DNA from: Caenorhabditis remanei
Taxonomy: Eukaryota > Nematoda > Chromadorea > Rhabditida > Rhabditidae
Assembly (NCBI RefSeq): GCF_010183535.1
Contig: NC_071332.1
Location: forward strand, 8,370,001-8,434,000
Reading direction: 5' to 3'
Length of the DNA: 64,000 nt
Below are positions 47,934-60,538 of the stretch, one piece after another (the first letter of the stretch is position 1; the number at the start of each line of letters is the position of its first letter). Under the pieces are notes generated by a model. It saw only the letters and a list, made by a program, of their open reading frames with translations. It had not been told where the DNA came from and made no database searches. Both the position numbers and the translations under genes were made by a program.

Positions 47934-50900
47934 TCAAGATTCGGAAATGTAGAGCTCATCGACATGATATTCGTGATTCCGACGTCGTTCGCGGAACCGT
48001 GCAACGTCTTTTCGAGTAATCACTCCACGAAGCTGAAAATAACATGTTCGTGGTAAATTGAATTTCCTGAGATTCTTACGTGATTATCGTCGTTGACAAC
48101 GAAGAGATAACGTAGTCCGAGACCACGGAAAAGTCTGAAGATGAATGGAAGTGAGGTGTTGAGTGGAACACGATGAGGATGAGGATGCATGTATGGTTCG
48201 ATATCTAGCCAGCAGGATTCGTCGTATTGAGTCAATCCAAGTTCCGTGAGTGATTTCATTTGACTGTAATAAACAATAATTAATTAATGGAAAACTAAGC
48301 TTTCCACTCACTCATCATCGTCCTGACATTCATAAAAGTCATTTGGAAGACCTGTATTCGAGGAACCTTCTTCTTCGAATATTCTATTTTCGAGTAATTT
48401 AAATAGTTGTGATCGTAGAATGTATCCTTTCAGTCTTCCATAATCTGGGAGAGATTCATATGGAGATTCTTCTATTCTATCAACAACTGGGAATCCATGA
48501 TGAAGAGTTGATCGAAGAATTTCTACAATGCGAGATACGCGTTCTCTTCGCTCTAGGGCAACTACGTCTTTTCGCATTACTCGACTGAAAAAAAATTTTA
48601 AAAACTAGAAACTCTCTGAAACTCACTTACTCAGCTAATATATTTCTGCTCATTTTCGGCGGATTCCATCCTAGAATCGGAACCTCTGCCAAATCGATAT
48701 GAGAATCGTATAGTCCTTCGTTAAACATGTCTCCAACCCATTTTGTAACCATAAGAACCAACATAATCGGAAGACCAAAAGTGATATCTTTGGTTGCCTC
48801 CATTATGATTGCTGTCAGTGAAATTGTCATTCTGACGACACCTCCCAATTGAGCAGCTGCTCCTGCTAATGCGTATTTTCCCGGATCAATTCCAGTTACA
48901 GATGGAAAGAGTCTCTCTACAAGTATTCCGAACAATCGTCCCCATGCTGCTCCAGTGAGAAGTGCTGGAATAAAAACTCCAGATGGTACAGAGATTCCGA
49001 ATGTCCACAGTGTCAACAAGAAGTATTCAATTCCAAAAATAATCAGAGTTGTAACACCGAATGAATCTGAAAAGATGGAGGAAGTTGGAACTAGAAAACA
49101 CGTTGAAAATGAACTCACTAATTGGACTATGAAACAAACTTTTGACACTTTCTTCTGGATTCTGAAAGAATAGACTGGCAACTGCCGAATATTCTCCCTT
49201 TTTGCACCACATTTGATTGATCTGTGTTGACGTGGCAGTTGGATTAGCTCCGATTGGTTGGCAATCATCAATAGCAAAAATGGTAAGGAAAGCGAGGAAT
49301 CCAGAGACTGCGGCAACGAGAAGGCATTCAAAAAGACGTCCGAGTTTGCTGCTAACATATTTTTTCCTGAATTCTGTCAATCGAGTATTCATATAGTTGA
49401 ATAGAGCTCCCAAGCATCCTCCAATAACACCAATCAGTAAAAACAATGGAATTTCCCAGATGTTGTAATCCTTGTTCTCGAAAATTCCAAAATTGGCAAG
49501 TCCTGTCCATGAAAGCCATCCACTTCTTCCATTGAACCAACTCAAAATCCAATTTACTGTGAAAGATGAGATCATTGCAGAGAAGAACATTCTCCACGTC
49601 AAATTCTGATTCCAAAAGCTTGCTCCTTCTTCTAATGAGAACAGAACTCCTCCAATAGGTGCACCGAAAGCGGCAGCTACTCCGGCAGCAGCACCAGCAG
49701 AAACGAAATCACGTCGTTCTCGATCATTACGGAATTCTCGAAATAATCCGAAGTCGATACCGAGTGAATAACTTTTTCCTTGAGAGATTCCTGCTCCTAC
49801 AGCAGCTCCTGAATGAATCATCGGACCTTCTTTTCCTGCACAAAGACCGCCTCCAACAGAACAAGCAACTCCAATTGCTTTCGAGACCAACGTTTTTAGT
49901 CGTACAACTTCTGGAATAGCGATTCCATTCAAGTAGCATTTTATCTGTGGTATTCCGGATCCTCCAGCAATGGGCGCAACAAAAATCACTAGTATTGCAG
50001 CGATTGTGACAAGAACACAGTTGTACCCAATCCACGCAATCATTACAGTCCACATACATCCAGCAGTTGTTCCTCTTTGTTCTTCACCGCATTTTGATAT
50101 TACTGAATTTTCTAAATTCAAATTATTATTGAGCATGTTCTACTCACAATACTTAAGAAGCCAGTTAAATTTGATATCCTTGCTGTAATGTACCATAATA
50201 TCGATGAAAGCAGCAACGAGACCAGTGAAAACTCCAATGAGAAAGCATACAAACCAACGGTTTCGAGAGATCTGCCAAAGAGTTATCTGAAAAGTTTCAT
50301 ATGTTTCATTCGTTTTAATCAACCACAAACCTGATGTGATGGTTTTTTCTCAGCTTCACGATACAGCCTATTTTCCGAAATTTCATAATTAAGACTCTCG
50401 TATCTCGCTGACAATGCTTCGTGGCTATCTGTTCTATCAGATTCGGCAATTTGTCGATTAAAAATTAGTTCTTCTTCCTAAATAGACAAAAACAAATTAA
50501 GATTGTGCCATACTTATAGCTCACTTGTCGCCTTCTTAGTCTAGCAACTTGCTCCAAATTGGAATTCGACATGACTCGTTCAAGACCAGAAACCGGATCT
50601 TCATTCGGATCAAGACTGAAAAATTATCGTTCCGTCTCTAATTATTTTCAGACTTGTCACGGGCCGGGCCAAAATCAGGAAAAATCTCGGCCCGTTTTGA
50701 AACACTTTTTCAAAACATTTTTTGTTTTTCAACTTTTTTTTGGAAATTTTTGGAAATTTTTTGAACTTTTTTGAAAAAAGTATAGTTTTCGAATAAGCAT
50801 TTAAAATTGAATCAAAATGTGAATATGTATGATAATTTAAGCATTTTTACTCTTTTTTTTCGAAAAATTTCAAAAAAAAATTGGTAAAAATGGGTACCCA

Positions 50901-51021
50901 TTTTTGAATCCGGGCCGGGCCAAGAGAAATTTCGGCCCGGCCCGATTTTTGACAAGTCTGATTATTTTAAAAATTCTCACCTATTGGAGCTGGTTCTCAC
51001 CCTGCCTCCTCGAGAAGTCAT
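47934..51021 (-). CDS. clh-6: ClC-7-type 2Cl-/H+ antiporter
   Basis: Nine exons: 50981-51021, 50525-50615, 50331-50477, 50148-50286, 49119-50102, 48631-49066, 48312-48584, 48080-48263, 47934-48032, giving 797 aa. Signature segments are [24 protein letters not shown] (gating glutamate, so an exchanger rather than a channel), [10 protein letters not shown] (proton glutamate position) and [18 protein letters not shown]. Two C-terminal CBS domains follow; the last ends [15 protein letters not shown]. The whole chain follows human CLCN7, a lysosomal antiporter; the C. elegans chromosome V ortholog is clh-6. The cytosolic N terminus is charged. A 312-bp MITE occupies most of intron 1 (50616-50980). 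Confidence 0.94.
50649..50960. mobile_element. 312-bp MITE with hAT-like ends, in clh-6 intron 1
   Basis: Terminal inverted repeats CAGACTTGTC.../...GACAAGTCTG flank subterminal GGGCCGGGCC/GGCCCGGCCC blocks. The 8-bp direct repeat ATTATTTT borders both ends (50641-50648 and 50961-50968). The CAG... start, 8-bp duplication and lack of coding capacity fit a non-autonomous hAT element. It sits between the first two coding exons of clh-6 and leaves both splice sites intact. Confidence 0.9.
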
Positions 51022-51273
51022 CTAAACTCTGACTTTGTCTGTGGACATCAACATTTAATGTAGGAAAAGTAACTAAATCCGATTAACGAACAGGTTTATT
51101 ACAATAAATATATTCGAACTATTTCAATGATTATTTTTTATTATGGACATGGATTTAAAAAAACAAGACGAGCTTAGGGTGAAGGGGGCGAATACAGCCG
51201 ATTAAAGTATGTTTAGAGGTGAAGACGAGTAAAACGCTTCTGGGTATCCTTGGCGTTATCAAACTGTGGAGAA

Positions 51274-53039
51274 TTAATAGGCACGGAATCCACGGCCACG
51301 TGATGTAACAACTTGATCTGTGACATATTGGACGGGACGATACTGAACTGGTTGTTGAACCTGAAATTATTGTTAATATTTTTTAGTACTTGTGCCTGGA
51401 AACAATAAAGGCGAATATTCCAAATATACACCATGAGTCTCAACACCGTTATATCACACTCACCTGTCTAACAACAGTGTCTCTTTGAACTTGTCTTGGT
51501 CCTGCATTAACATAACGAACGTTTCCTCCGTTTTGCTGTGGTCTTTGAAATCTCTGTTGTTGTTGTTGTTGGAATCGTCTTGGAGCCTGTTGTTGCTGCT
51601 GGAAGCGCTGTTGTGGTACTGGAGCTTGAATCACTCTCTGCACAACTTGCTCGTACTGAAAATGGGATATGAGTGAAATTTTATTTATTTTTTAATTGGT
51701 ACCTGTGGAACACGTCTTGGAGCTTGTTGAACAACTTGGCGGCGAATAACAGTCGGACGATCGTTGCGGCGGTTGTTATTGTTCTGACGGAAGCGTCTTC
51801 CTTGTTGAACTTGTTGAACGACTACAGAACGTCTTTGTTGCTGTTGTGGTGGTGGGCGGTTGCGACGAGCTGGTTGTTGTGGTGGTGGGCGGTTGCGACG
51901 AGCTGGTTGTTGTCCTCGACGGATAACTTGAGTCTCCATTTGTGGAGCACTGATAACTTGACGAACAACACGAACTGGAGCAGGTTGAACATGCTGGACG
52001 ATAGTTCGAACGGGGGCAACAGGAACGTGTTGAACAACAGTTCTCACTGGTTGGATAACTCCGCGGGCGGCGGCAACGTTTCGTTTGATAGTCAAGTTTC
52101 TTCTGGCGGCGAGAGTAGAAGCAGCCACACCCTGAAATCAATTACCTTACCTCCGAAGATTCGAAGAACTCTCGACACGCTGGTGAAGCTGAGAAGGAGT
52201 TGCTGTCTGTCTCTCCGGGGGGATGATCACAAATAACCGGGAATCCCATTTTTCTGATTTTGGCAAATGCCATGCTTTTTATCGGGTTTTCAATAGTGAA
52301 TTATCTAATTCAAACTATTCATCGCGTATGTCCCCGAAGACATAGATGGAAACGTTAAGAGCAATACGTGCTCACGCGACACGAGATGTTTCATGCGAAC
52401 TCTCGACCCAATTTTTAGCCATTTCGGAAAATCCTTTTCCGAATATCAGTTTTCAAATTCCAACTTTCAAATGTCGATTTTCAACTTGTGCATAAAATGA
52501 AGGAAAAACGTACTCCACGCTTACGAACGACCTGAGTCGTGGTGATATTGGTTCTCTTGCGAAGGGCATTCTGAAAATAGAGTTTGTTTGTATGAAAAAA
52601 AAACTTGAAATTTTACCTTGACGAGTTTGTTAACCAGTTTTTTGGTAGCAACAGTGCTCAATCCAACAGCAGCCACAGGTTTTCCACCACGTGCCCCAAA
52701 AACTCGTCGTTGAGCACCAGCTCCAGCTGCTTTGCGAGCAGCAATCGCCTTCGATCTTTTGAGAACCTTGTTAGCCAATGCAACACGGGCATTCTTGGCA
52801 GGTGGAGCTCTACGATTGTTTCTTCCAGCACCTAGTTTGACGCCCGGACGTGACTGAAAATAATTATTCCGTAATCAACTGATTTAATGAGAAACATTTA
52901 TTACCTTGTTGTTTCCAGCATTGTTACTTTTGTTGTTGTTGTTTTTGTTGCCATTGCTGGTTCCCGGCTTATCGGTTTTGACATTCTTCTTGTTGTTCTT
53001 GATAATATCATCCAATGACATGGTAAGTTTATCAGTCAT
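51274..53039 (-). CDS. pqn-53: Q/N- and Arg-rich protein with UAP56-binding motif
   Basis: Six exons: 52905-53039, 52617-52853, 52514-52570, 51703-52131, 51464-51655, 51274-51360, giving 378 aa. Residues 5-14 read LTMSLDDIIK, matching the UAP56-binding motif (MSLDDIIK) of ALYREF and UIF/FYTTD1. Then come an Asn/Lys-rich stretch, a basic Ala/Arg-rich region, a block rich in Val-Val-Gln/Arg with a duplicated RRNRPPPQQ unit, Gln runs (RFQQQQQ), and a C-terminal RGRGF. No RRM is present, so it resembles UIF more than ALY. The likely role is as an mRNA-export adaptor recruited by the UAP56 helicase (inference). The symbol is from memory of the C. elegans order. Confidence 0.85.
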
Positions 53040-53957
53040 TGTTTCAAATAGAATGAGAACAACTGGTGAGACTGAAAAGAATCGATTGAGAATGAAAGAA
53101 AGAACAGACAACGAGTAGCGAAAGAAGAGTAGTGTAACACGTGGTGAGAGAACTGGGGGGAAATGGGAGGGACGCCATGTGGTGCAGTGTGCGAACGTCA
53201 GCGAGCGGTCGAGAGGCGGTTATTGATCGATGACTCATCCAAAATAAGAATAATTTGATTCACTATGTTTGGAGAATGATAAAATTGATACGATTTTTAC
53301 CACGAAAACCGAACAAAAATCACACATACTGATTGAATTACATTTCTCAAAACATAGTTCACCTATTTTTCCCACATGTTTCGCATCTAAAACTTTTTAA
53401 AAAAAACTTTGAATCAAAAGCAACAGAGTATCGCAGAATAGACTCGTGACATTATGAAGTGAGCAGTTAAATTTTACAATAGTAAAACAAAGCGTCAAGG
53501 GAACCGGTTTTTTCGCGCAGATGAGACAGCTGCTTGAATGTTTGCCAAGAAATGAGCACTGATGTAAAAGAGAGTGACTAAGCCGAACAGTGTTTGTAAG
53601 AAAAAGTTCTCGAGTAAAGCTAAAATGTGTTTGAATCGACGTTTCCTCAATAAATGGGGTGACTGGACGAGATTCGTATACTTTCAAATAGAAATTGGGA
53701 AAACATTAAATTATGAAAAATCAAGAAAAAATGAAAGAAAATTAACTTAATATTACGAAAAATATCGACAAATTGATTGCCGTTCACATGACAAATGGAA
53801 AAAAGAAACTGAGCTATAAAACACCATATTTGACGACACTTTGTGATTTTTCGGTGTTTGCACACAATTGCGTACCGTACTCCGCTTTTTTTTCTTCTCC
53901 TTCTTCTTTTTTTCTATTTGGAACACTGAGATTATTTACATTCAGAAGAAGATGATT
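53040..53957. other. Intergenic region upstream of pqn-53, no gene seen
   Basis: Minus-strand promoter and 5' region of pqn-53 plus the 3' flank of kmo-2. No supported coding segment. Confidence 0.45.
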
Positions 53958-55645
53958 TCAAGGATAATTCGTTAAAAAATAGAAAACAAAAATGGAAAAA
54001 AGAGCTGAAATTGGAACAATTGTAAGAAGTTGTTCGCCTTTCAAGGCAATTTGACGTTTTTTCGAAATCTCTGAATATGGGGTACGAGAAAATGTTGAAA
54101 GAGCGAAGGTCGAGGGGAAGAAGAGATCTAACTTCTTTTTCAACAATGTCTTCACTGTGTGCATCCATTGCGTCTTATGATTTCCCAATTCGTGGTTCAA
54201 CTGAAAAAACATCATACAGTGTATACGAGAATAAGTGCTAACCTGAACATATGCATCCCATTCCATCTGATTCATTATATTTGTATCGTTGGTTCTTACT
54301 CTGGAATATTCTTTGACTGCATTTCCCAGCATATCGTCTTCAATATCTTCCAAAATTTCCTGTAACACAACACAATCTTCAAATCCACAGTTGGCACCTT
54401 GTCCTTGAAAAGGCAACATTGCATGAGCAGCGTCCCCCATCAAAATCAATTTATCGAAGAATGAATGTTGTGAACATTGGACACTGATGATTGCCTGTGG
54501 TTTATTTTTCGAAAATGTATCCAATATATGTTTTCTATAAATACAATTATATTCGGAAAACTGAGAAAACAGAGCTACTTACTCTCCCATTATTCCGTAA
54601 ACAACCGGAATTCTAGTTTTGAAAAACTCCACGGAATCTTCTGGAGTGGAGAAGTATTTCTCAAATACTGAGAAGTTTGCAAACATAGAAACTAAAAATA
54701 GAACAGGGGTTTCAGAGGAAATATGAGTTGTATTCTGACCTGTCAATGTCTGATCTCTGTTAACCAAAGCTACTAGAATCACTCCATCCGTTCTCCACGA
54801 ATTGTGAATTCCTAGTTTCAGTTCACATGTGTCTTGAATCTTCACACTCAAATCAATGTATCCGATATCACAATATTTCTGACTAAAATTGAATCGATCA
54901 TGTTTCAATAAACTTCTTCTGATTGACGAATGTGCTCCATCGCAAGCCAGAATTAAGTCACCATCTACAGTAACTAATCCATCTGGAGTCTCCACTAATA
55001 ATGTTTCCGAATTTATATCGAACTTTGTAGCTTTACAGTTGAATAGGAATCTGGAATATAAGAATATAAGAATTGTGTAAAAATAAATAGCCTCACTTCA
55101 CATTATTATACTTCACAGCTTCATTCACCAGAAGTTGATTGAGTCGATGACGATTTATAGACAGGATATACTAAACGGATACGATGAATTCTCAGGGAAA
55201 CTATAATCTAGTTTCTCAATAAACATTTCGAAGATCAGTTTCTAACGACCTTGGCATTAGTTTCGAACGGAACTGGATTGAAAAACAAGATATTTGAAAC
55301 GTAATAACTAAACAGAACTCTCGAATACAAGCTTCAAAAAATACTCACGTCTCCTTCATTCAATGTCTGCACTTTCTCGAAAACACCTTCTTTCTCTCCT
55401 TGATAACGCAACTTTTCTCTAATAGGAACACCTATTTCAATCACTCTTTCTTTCAACCCAATAAGTTCAAGAGCACCTATTGCTCTACATCCAAGCGCCA
55501 GATTTATACTTTTCCCGTGCTCCAAACACCTGCCACGTGGATCTGGGCGTGACTCGTAAACTGTCACTTTCCATCCCATTTGACCAAAGAAACAAGCATT
55601 GACAGCTCCAACAAGACCTCCACCAGCAATCACAACGCTAGGCAT
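53958..55645 (-). CDS. kmo-2: Kynurenine 3-monooxygenase paralog
   Basis: Six exons: 55349-55645, 55097-55170, 54740-55050, 54583-54691, 54243-54534, 53958-54200, giving 441 aa. Family reaction: NADPH- and FAD-dependent hydroxylation of L-kynurenine in the kynurenine pathway at the outer mitochondrial membrane. The N-terminal FAD fold has GGGLVGAVNACFFG, GKSINLALG follows, and the second FAD motif is [20 protein letters not shown]. There is a C-terminal hydrophobic anchor (LFSIFVFYFL). Compared with kmo-1, the pocket-lining PFYGQGMN reads PFQGQGAN, so substrate handling may differ. It is the downstream member of a tandem pair: the ATG lies three bases after a TTTCTCAG acceptor and 164 bp after the kmo-1 stop. 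Confidence 0.92.
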
Positions 55646-55754
55646 AACTGAGAAATGGGCATGTGGATGAAAGATTTTCGGATGATGATGACAATTAGAG
55701 GATGATGACAATTGATGACGTGGATACACAGTCACTTCAATAAAAACGGATTCA

Positions 55755-55760
55755 TTTATT
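55755..55760 (-). terminator. Poly(A) signal AATAAA of kmo-1
   Basis: AATAAA on the minus strand, 50 bp past the kmo-1 stop and about 110 bp before the kmo-2 ATG, a spacing typical of SL2-type operons. Confidence 0.6.
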
Positions 55761-55809
55761 ATGGACATTCAATTTACACGCAACAGAAAAAGTCAGAAAG
55801 AACTATCAA

Positions 55810-57537
<1,728 letters not shown>

Positions 57538-58615
57538 CTGGAAAATTTATATTGTTTCAAGTTCAGTGAGATAAGATGGAAGAGATGTTTGTAATCGGAT
57601 GAGAAGAGCGGAGAGGCCAAGTGAGAAGTAGTCAACCCGTAATGAATCCCCTAATGTACCTATAGAAAACACTAAACTGCTTGTTTAGAGACCTAACCAA
57701 AGGGACTGAACTGTCAAAGCGATTATCCAAACAACATAATAGTTCTAAAATGGGAACATGAGAACCCAATACAAAAAAGATTTAAAAATCAACTGATTGT
57801 ATCAAAACAAGTGTCAGATGAGAAGATGTCGTCCACCCGACACCACGTGGCCCCTGCAGCGACGAAAGACTGACTGCGCGCTTCGCATCGGCAAGTTGTC
57901 TTTTGATGAAGGCCATGCAAAAACAGATAGCTGGTCTCTGATTTCGATTTTCGTCGCTATTTGGGACTTTCTGCTTGAAACAGGCATTAAAAACTTTGCA
58001 ACCACTGACTGCGTACCTGGTTAAGGACGTTTTTCGTTTCCAAGTACGTGAGAAAAAGGAATTGCGGAGAGGAGAGAAGAATTGAACAAGAAAACTATAG
58101 AGCATCCACAGGCAAAGAAAATATGGAAGCAACAGAAAAGAAAAGAACTTTGGAAGGGACAGTTGCTTCTGATTGTTTTCAAACACCTTTAAAACAGATC
58201 AGTATCATTTTTCCTTTGAACGAAAAGTAACAAGAACTTAACTTTTTTTCTTCTTTTTGAAAAACTGTAAACTGAGATTCCAGCGATACTTCTTCCATCA
58301 CTCCAGTTCAGATAGTCATGTATCAACTATCTTTTTTGTTTTCAATTATAGAGACAACTATAGAATAAGTTGGTATTGCCTTCCATCAAGTCCAAGTATC
58401 CATCCTTGTGTGTACTCAAAGTCTATTGTTGTCAGGCATAACCTGTTTTGTTCTAAATCTGAAAAAAAATAATCTGGTCAAAACAGTCAACAACGTATTG
58501 AAACATATATTTTGTGATAAAGCTTATTTTCGAAAATAAATAAAATGCATAACAATAAAATTAAAAATGAACCCGTATTCTTTCGAATAAAAACCCGATT
58601 ACAAGCTCCCATCTT
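57538..58615. other. Intergenic region upstream of kmo-1, no gene seen
   Basis: Promoter side of kmo-1 and 3' flank of the glycosyltransferase gene. A minus-strand frame at 57782-58186 has no domain or splice support. Confidence 0.45.
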
Positions 58616-60538
58616 TCAACAATCAAATGTATTTCTGTCGTATGTGCCGTTCGCTTTCTTTTGCATTTCTCGAAACTGAAAATGATACATTCTTTGGGAT
58701 CAATCGAAAGATCAAGATAAACCTGTGGAAACGAAGTCAACCACACTGTACTGGGCGTTTCACCTGTTGTATTTCTTTTGATCATCTCACGCATACAAGC
58801 GATTGTCCCGAAATCAAAAGTTGATAACACCTTGTTAGCTGCAAACGGAGAGATAAAGTTTTCATCTGATAGATGAATTCATACCCGATACTTTTTGACT
58901 TTTCAAAAGTTCATTCAAATATTCAACTCCCATGATACAGATTCCATGACGTTTCCATTTCGAATGACACGTTCTGTCGAATCCATTTGGACCACCGAAA
59001 TCCCAATGAGTTAACCTAATTTCAGAAGTTGAACAGGACAGGCTCCGGGAAAAAACACTGACCTTGTTAAAATGTCATTATGGGACCTTGTACAATTTGC
59101 TTCCATCTGTCCGTCCAGACCAAGATAATTTTCATAAAGTGTTTGAACCAGCATCTCATCCACTCCATAATAGTCATTATCGTCGAATAACTTGATTATT
59201 CTATTCATATTCAATTTTTCGAACATTGATTTCACGAAAACTTTCGAGATTATAACTTCGTTCAGACTCTTTCTCACTGCCATTTTTGTATGAAGTATTT
59301 TATCAGGTACTCCAGTTTCTGGAAAACCGAATTACATTTTTAAGACATCCCAAAGGAAACAACTACCATTTTTGAATAACTTCATTCCATGTGGAGTCCA
59401 ATCAGCTTTTGAATTATATCTATATGAGAATCCATACTCGAAACCCATTATACTGGTATAATTGAGTCGTTCGCTGAGGTCGGATAACTGATAAGGTGTT
59501 TTGAGAATTAGGTCGAAATTCTGAAAACAGTATAATTCAAAATTAAAACATTAAATGGTTAACTTGCCTGTAAAATAATGGCATGATCCCATTTCCTGTT
59601 CAAAATAGTCTCGAGGCAATCGAAATGAGCAGGATCTTGTCCATGTCCACCACTATTCAAACTGTACTCTTTTCCAAGAACAATAACATTTTCAAAGCAG
59701 TTACTCATTGCTCGAACCAAAGTTTTAAGTCTATCTGTACTCTTCGCGTCCATTACAAAACAAAAAGTGTTATCCGGATGATAGGATAATGAGAGAAGAG
59801 CCTCTTGGAGTTCATAGATTTTGTATATAGTTCGAACAAATGCAATCGGTCGCTTCAATGTTCGAAATGGTGGCATGTCTCCATAAACTCTTTTTCGAAT
59901 TGATGGACAATCCATTGGTAAATCGAATAGTCGTTCTTTGTCAAGTTTCATTCGTCCATTATTCACATACAGTTCGATTATATCTTTGTTTCCTTTGATC
60001 ATCTCAGAGCAATTCAGAAATCGAGACTCATCTCTGAAAGTTTCGATGAGTATTTTGACTGAATATAGAATAATCTGATAAGCTCTGTTCAATTTTTCAT
60101 AGTCAAGTGATTCTACATAGTTGATGTCCACTGCTATAAAACGCCTCTAGAAAGAACTCACTGTGTGAAATAATAGTCTGTCCATTGCGTGATATTTCTT
60201 TTGGTTCTCGTCGAGTTCTCTTCTTCTGGTTGTTTCATTGGAGGACTGTTCTTCCCACTGTCTCGTATTGATATTGATGCCTAAAAATCCTCTGATTCAA
60301 TGTTTTCTTCAATTTTCCAAACTCACTGGATGAGATTGAACACTTGTCAAAAATATCATGCATGCCACAAACCCAAATAGGAGAAGAAATCCAAGTAACG
60401 TGGAACAAACTGAATTTGATTCTGGAACCTGAAAGAACGTAAATCAAGAATAATCGGTGATAATTAGAACGAACCAACCCTATAAATATCCGAATCTTCA
60501 TCCAAATCTTGTAATCTCTTGTATCGCGTGGACGGCAT
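58616..60538 (-). CDS. GT14 (Core-2/I-branching-like) glycosyltransferase, type II membrane protein
   Basis: Nine-exon model: 60479-60538, 60323-60428, 60158-60280, 59568-60130, 59367-59520, 59063-59318, 58885-59015, 58723-58838, 58616-58675, giving 522 aa. A single N-terminal anchor (STLLGFLLLFGFVACMIFL) follows a short charged tail. The catalytic region has PIAFVRTIYKIYELQEALLS, HPDNTFCFVMDAKS, NSGGHGQ and WDHAIILQ...FDLILKTP, the usual GT14 pattern for Golgi beta-GlcNAc transfer; the actual acceptor is unknown. Intron 4 is GC-AG (AG|GCAAGT). The exon 4 acceptor is a TAGCAG tandem. Exons 2 and 3 need the donors GTGA|GTTTGG and GTGA|GTTCTT, four bases past stronger-looking GTGAGT sites, to keep phase. 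The 47-bp last intron is supported by the FDC-type end. Confidence 0.85.

Noticed and set aside
54340..54370. TTACAG acceptor-like site within kmo-2 exon 5
   Set aside because: The frame is continuous and conserved with kmo-1 across it, so it is coding sequence.
58561..58722. Reading the glycosyltransferase through to a stop at 58567 without a last intron
   Set aside because: A 47-bp intron with a good ATTTTCAG acceptor gives a short, family-like end; the read-through tail looks unlike GT14 C termini.
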